A stretch of 17,157 bases of DNA from JASEJA01 sp038872535. Its GTDB lineage: Archaea > Thermoproteota > Bathyarchaeia > Bathyarchaeales > Bathycorpusculaceae. Below the pieces are notes generated by a model, which did no database searches, had not been told where the DNA came from, and saw nothing but the letters and a program-made list of their open reading frames with translations. Positions 14,426-17,157 of this stretch are shown piece after piece; the first letter of the stretch is position 1, and each line of letters opens with the position of its first letter. Position numbers and translations under genes: made by a program. The stretch covers positions 1-17,157 of the forward strand of contig JAVZJY010000026.1 of the NCBI GenBank assembly GCA_038872535.1, written 5' to 3'.

Positions 14426-14626
14426 TTGAAACTACTGGAAAACATACGTGAAGTATTCAAGATGCTGAAACGTCGGCAACCATCAAAAATTTATTGCCCA
14501 CGATGTGGAAGCCCAAAAATCCACTTGTCCAGCGGTCTTGATTATTGGCTTACACCAAAAAAGTATGTTTGCGAAAACTGCGGATACACCGGTCCGATAG
14601 TTATGGAAATTGAGAAAGAAGAATGA
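14426..14626 (+). CDS. Small zinc-ribbon protein, 66 residues
   Basis: A short helix (about 1-16) precedes one zinc ribbon with ligands C24, C27, C49 and C52 (IYCPRCGSPKIHL ... KKYVCENCGYTGP), similar to the ribbons of transcription factors and RNA polymerase subunits. No catalytic domain is present. The exact function is unknown. The start is TTG at 14426, with GGAG at 14411-14414 (11 nt away). An ATG at 14462 is also possible but would drop the helix. It lies 29 nt downstream of aIF1 and converges with TFB, so a role in transcription or translation is a guess from context. Confidence 0.8.
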   Translation: MKLLENIREVFKMLKRRQPSKIYCPRCGSPKIHLSSGLDYWLTPKKYVCENCGYTGPIVMEIEKEE

Positions 14627-14652
14627 AAAACTGCATAAACTGTGATTTATAG

Positions 14653-15591
14653 CTAATCTGGTAGTTCCAGGTTTAACTGTTTCTTTAATGTTTTGTAGCG
14701 GTTTCTAACAGTTACTTCTGTGACGCCAGCAGCTTCAGCAATATCCTTCTGAGTTTTCTTCTCGTCGCTTTGCAAGCATGCTATGTATAACGCAGCAGCA
14801 GCCAAACCCATGGGGTCTTTGCCGGCAGCCGCCCGCCTCTTCCGCGCTTCCCTCAAAATCTGAACAGCCAAACCTTGGGTTCTGCCGCTAATTCCAGTTC
14901 GCTCAGCAATTTTTGATATGTATGTTAGTGGGTCTGCGATTGGCATTTGCACATCCAACTCACGCAAAAGCAACCTATAGCAGCGAGCTACATCTTTTCT
15001 ATCAACTAAACTTGCTTCAGCAATCTCTCTAAGCGTTCTCGGCGTTCCACTCCCGCGGCAAGCAGCATACAGTGCAGCAGCCGCTATAGCAGCAATAGAC
15101 CTTCCCCTAACCAGACCTTTATCCAAAGCCTTACGATAAATAACGGCAGCCTTCTCTTTAATCGGCGGAGGAATATACACCTTATCAGAAAGCCTATCCA
15201 ACTCAGCCATAGCCTGAGCCAAATTCCTATCAATAGAACTATGCACTCGAGAACGAATTTGCCATTTCCTCAAACGCCACATCTGCAACCGCGTAGAAAG
15301 CGGAAGCTTCCTTCCAAAGGCGTCGCGGTCAACTTGACTTATGGCAGTTGACAACCCTTTATCATGAACAGAATATGAGGTTGGCACACCAACACGGCTT
15401 CTTGAAGCCTTTTCCTCTTGAGTGAAAGCTCGCCATTCAGGACCTTTATCCATCATCTGCTCATACAAAACAAGCCCACAATCACCACAAACAGTCTCCC
15501 CAGTGTCATAATCATGAACGAGGTTTACGCTACCGCATTCTGGGCATTTGTCGATTAGGCGTTGACGGGTTCCACTTTCTTTCTTACTCAT
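14653..15591 (-). CDS. tfb: Transcription initiation factor TFB
   Basis: This is the archaeal TFIIB counterpart, which bridges TBP on the TATA box and RNA polymerase and recognises the BRE. It is 312 residues, a normal length. An N-terminal zinc ribbon (C16, C19, C35, C38) is followed by the B-reader/linker (PEWRAFTQEE, SRVGVPTSYSVHDKGLST). Two cyclin folds come next, about 112-208 and 215-308. The second has the BRE-reading helix-turn-helix TQKDIAEAAGVTEVTVRNRY (280-299). No domain is missing. The ATG at 15591 is preceded by GGTGAGGG about 4 nt upstream. The same region is the end of a 28-codon upstream ORF that overlaps the start as ATGAGTAA, so TFB translation may be coupled to it. Confidence 0.96.
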   Translation of the reverse strand: MSKKESGTRQRLIDKCPECGSVNLVHDYDTGETVCGDCGLVLYEQMMDKGPEWRAFTQEEKASRSRVGVPTSYSVHDKGLSTAISQVDRDAFGRKLPLSTRLQMWRLRKWQIRSRVHSSIDRNLAQAMAELDRLSDKVYIPPPIKEKAAVIYRKALDKGLVRGRSIAAIAAAALYAACRGSGTPRTLREIAEASLVDRKDVARCYRLLLRELDVQMPIADPLTYISKIAERTGISGRTQGLAVQILREARKRRAAAGKDPMGLAAAALYIACLQSDEKKTQKDIAEAAGVTEVTVRNRYKTLKKQLNLELPD

Positions 15592-15670
15592 TTTCCCTCA
15601 CCTTAACGCTTACAGAACCGTCACCTTTCACATTCCTCATCTGGGACTTCGGAATTAGAAAACAGCACAT
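15584..15670 (-). CDS. 28-codon upstream ORF overlapping the TFB start
   Basis: An ATG at 15670 opens a frame of 28 codons (MCCFLIPKSQ, then MRNVKGDGSVSVKVRENE) ending with TAA at 15584, eight bases into the TFB gene. It lies between the TATA box at 15708-15716 and TFB, so it is the first ORF of the TFB mRNA, with a predicted leader of about 17 nt. The GGTGAGGG site for TFB is inside it. The composition looks like protein, with an alternating beta-strand pattern, but the family is not recognised. It could be a small protein, or a leader peptide that sets the level of TFB. No good ribosome-binding site precedes it. Confidence 0.42.
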   Translation of the reverse strand: MCCFLIPKSQMRNVKGDGSVSVKVRENE

Positions 15671-15707
15671 CCGGCCCCGGTGAGCCTATTTAGATGAAAT
15701 ATTTCAA

Positions 15708-15716
15708 TATATAAAG
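15708..15716 (-). promoter_or_regulatory. TATA box for TFB
   Basis: The minus strand reads CTTTATATA, preceded by GCAAA. A transcription start about 25 nt downstream (near 15687) leaves roughly 95 nt before the TFB ATG. This is a long leader by archaeal standards, and it contains the 28-codon ORF. Confidence 0.65.
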
Positions 15717-15770
15717 TTTGCGGTCTAGTTAAAAATATCCAATTCACAAATTTTGAATACTTACACACAC

Positions 15771-15778
15771 TATAACTT
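15771..15778 (+). promoter_or_regulatory. Possible TATA box for the nucleotidyltransferase gene
   Basis: TATAACTT lies about 26 nt before the ATG at 15801. A second AT-rich element (TTAAAAATAT, 15728-15737) is farther upstream and would leave room for the GAGAGTGA ribosome-binding site in the leader. Either could be the real one. Confidence 0.35.
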
Positions 15779-15800
15779 TATTAAAGCAGAGAGTGAACAA

Positions 15801-16916
15801 ATGATAAGGCTTCCAGAGAAAATAAGAAGAACCTTGGAAAAAATAGTAGCGGAACTGAGAACTAGAGAAAACATTTACGGAATAGGATTATTTGGAAGTT
15901 GGAGCCGAGACGATGCCACATCCTCAAGCGACGTCGATCTATTCATCCTTGACAAAGGCGAATTCCCACATGAGTATGTTGAAAGGATAGAAATTAACGG
16001 GTTATTCATCGACCTGGATCATATTCCCAAAAAATGGATTCATGGACCTATCCCTCCAGAAATAGACCAGAAACTGTATGAAATGCAAATCCTTTACGAC
16101 AGAGACTGGTCATTAACCAACACGAAACTTCTCATGACTAAAGCATACGCTTCGCCAGAAAGGGTTGAGATTAGAACGGAAACCCACATTGTAGACGCAG
16201 ACATTTACCTAAGCCGTGCAACTTCAGCCTTCTCCAGAGAAGACTTTTATAGTGCATATCTTTTTGCAACTCTAGCCTTAGAGAATATTCTGAAAGTTTT
16301 GGCTGAAATAGCCCTCAAACCCTTTTCAAACAGTCGATTTTTAGAAAACCTCGAAGCTTCAACGGCAGAATTTGGAATGCAAACCCTATTCAGCGAATTC
16401 TTGAAAGTAACAAGGTTACAGGAAGCCAATAATGGAGGCGTTAAAGAGAAGCTAAGGCTTTTTAAAAATATCTGGGATGAAATGCAGATAACAACCAAAC
16501 AGAACATGCAAACCTTTAATTCCTCTCATTTTACGGTCAAAGCCAAACTTAACTATTATTTGAACCCAGCCTTTTTGCAAGGCACCATAATACGCACAAA
16601 CTCTATTATAGAGAATGGAAAATTTTCCGAAGCATCCCATTACTTAAATGACATACTTCTCAACACTCTTGAGAACTATGTTTGGCTAAAATCCTCAATT
16701 AAAAAAGTAAAGATAGACTACACAACACTGATTCGAACTCTAGAAAACTTGGAAGAGAAAAACCCAAAAAACTATGACTGCATAATAAAATTTCTGAATC
16801 TAAACAACATAAACAAAAATAATGCGGACCACGCCATAAGTAAAACTCGGGAGATAATCCTCAACATACGCAGAGATAGGAAAGTTTTAATCAAAAACCA
16901 CCCAATAAAAAAATAG
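15801..16916 (+). CDS. Nucleotidyltransferase-fold protein with helical C-terminal region
   Basis: This is a 371-residue protein. The N-terminal part (about 1-100) is a pol-beta-type nucleotidyltransferase domain: GLFGSWSRDDATSSSDVDLFIL at 29-50, with the GS motif and the metal-binding D44 and D46, and a third acidic residue at D71 or D73. Residues 125-371 are mostly helical. The stretch ADIYLSRATSAFSREDFYSAYLFATLALENIL resembles HEPN-type or kanamycin-nucleotidyltransferase C-terminal helices. An R-x6-H pattern (R360-H367) sits at the far C-terminus, but it may be chance. The substrate is unknown. Minimal nucleotidyltransferases of this type often work with HEPN partners in toxin-antitoxin pairs. 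Here both parts may be on one chain, which is inference. The ATG at 15801 is preceded by GAGAGTGA. The longer TTG start at 15753 is less likely. Confidence 0.8.
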   Translation: MIRLPEKIRRTLEKIVAELRTRENIYGIGLFGSWSRDDATSSSDVDLFILDKGEFPHEYVERIEINGLFIDLDHIPKKWIHGPIPPEIDQKLYEMQILYDRDWSLTNTKLLMTKAYASPERVEIRTETHIVDADIYLSRATSAFSREDFYSAYLFATLALENILKVLAEIALKPFSNSRFLENLEASTAEFGMQTLFSEFLKVTRLQEANNGGVKEKLRLFKNIWDEMQITTKQNMQTFNSSHFTVKAKLNYYLNPAFLQGTIIRTNSIIENGKFSEASHYLNDILLNTLENYVWLKSSIKKVKIDYTTLIRTLENLEEKNPKNYDCIIKFLNLNNINKNNADHAISKTREIILNIRRDRKVLIKNHPIKK

Positions 16917-16936
16917 CTTAGCAAACGCCAAAAAGA

Positions 16937-17012
16937 AGCCCGGTGGTGTAGCGGACAAGCATAGCGGGCTTTGGACCCGCCGACGAGAGTTCGAATCTCT
17001 CCCGGGCTACCA
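16937..17012 (+). tRNA. trnQ: tRNA-Gln (anticodon TTG), CCA encoded
   Basis: A complete cloverleaf is visible. The acceptor AGCCCGG pairs with CCGGGCT. The D-arm is short (GTG/CAT). The anticodon stem is GCGGG/CCCGC with loop CTTTGGA, giving anticodon TTG. The T-arm is GAGAG-TTCGAAT-CTCTC. Discriminator A is followed by an encoded CCA (17010-17012). The A1-U72 pair fits archaeal tRNA-Gln, which is charged through Glu-tRNA-Gln and GatDE. No intron is seen. It lies just downstream of the nucleotidyltransferase gene on the same strand. Confidence 0.95.
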
Positions 17013-17055
17013 TTTTAAATGTTATTTTAACATAAGTTATTTTGAGTGAAACGAA

Positions 17056-17157
17056 GTGGAGTTCGAGTGCGATAAAAGTCTGTCTAGTCTATTATTGAGA
17101 ATGCTTCAAGAGTTTCCTTACTTACCAAGCCCTCTTTCTGTGATTGATGCGGCTTTG
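17056..17157 (+). CDS. Start of an unrecognised gene, 3' end outside window
   Basis: GTG at 17056 follows an in-frame stop (TGA at 17047) and a GAGTGA ribosome-binding site 6 nt upstream. The frame stays open for 34 codons to the edge of the window (VEFECDKSLSSLLLRMLQ, then EFPYLPSPLSVIDAAL). The residues look protein-like. No family is recognised from this fragment. An inner ATG at codon 16 is a possible alternative start. Confidence 0.45.
   Translation, partial: MEFECDKSLSSLLLRMLQEFPYLPSPLSVIDAAL

Noticed and set aside
15753..15800. TTG start for the nucleotidyltransferase protein.
   Set aside because: There is no ribosome-binding site and a TATA-like element lies inside it. ATG 15801 has GAGAGTGA just upstream.
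17013..17055. AT-rich stretch with TTATTTT repeats after tRNA-Gln, considered as a terminator or att site.
   Set aside because: T-runs are short and no repeat of the tRNA 3' end was seen within the window, so integration cannot be supported.

Overview
The window looks like part of an archaeal chromosome. It encodes TFB, aIF1, a Sulfolobus-type single-stranded-DNA-binding protein, two small TRAM proteins, an archaeal-type HMG-CoA synthase with a DUF35 domain, and an archaeal nicotinate phosphoribosyltransferase. It also has a tRNA-Gln with A1-U72 and TATA-type promoters close to start codons. The Sulfolobus-like SSB and moderate base composition would fit a TACK-type lineage such as Bathyarchaeia. 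That placement is inference from gene content only.

Left part, mostly minus strand (1-7435). A LigD-type 3'-phosphoesterase, cut by the window edge, runs rightward and converges on a leftward cluster TRAM - SSB - TRAM (1338 to 430). Next come a MacB-like ABC exporter pair (ATPase 3457-2741, permease 2744-1473) and a Yip1-like membrane protein with a large Asn-rich extracytoplasmic insert (4673-3513). The last block is a two-gene operon (7435-4722). It holds a thiolase-fold protein and, overlapping it by 4 nt, a DUF35 domain fused to HMG-CoA synthase. This resembles the thiolase/DUF35/HMGCS complex of archaeal mevalonate synthesis. However, the synthase part keeps its catalytic residues, while the thiolase part appears to lack the nucleophilic Cys and both catalytic His. 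This is the most interesting point in the window.

Middle part, plus strand (7560-14626). The order is a TIGR04076-like Cys-rich small protein, two uncharacterised membrane proteins, nicotinate phosphoribosyltransferase with a C-terminal zinc ribbon, and a second ABC exporter. That exporter pairs a 929-residue duplicated FtsX-type permease with an ATPase carrying a coiled-coil/SHOCT-like tail. They are followed by aIF1 with an N-terminal zinc knuckle and a 66-residue zinc-ribbon protein.

Right part (14653-17157). TFB lies on the minus strand, preceded by a 28-codon upstream ORF that ends inside the TFB start. Divergent from it is a nucleotidyltransferase-fold protein with a long helical C-terminal region. 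Then come tRNA-Gln(TTG) and the first 34 codons of an unrecognised gene. No insertion sequences, CRISPR arrays or gene-free stretches over 300 bases were seen.
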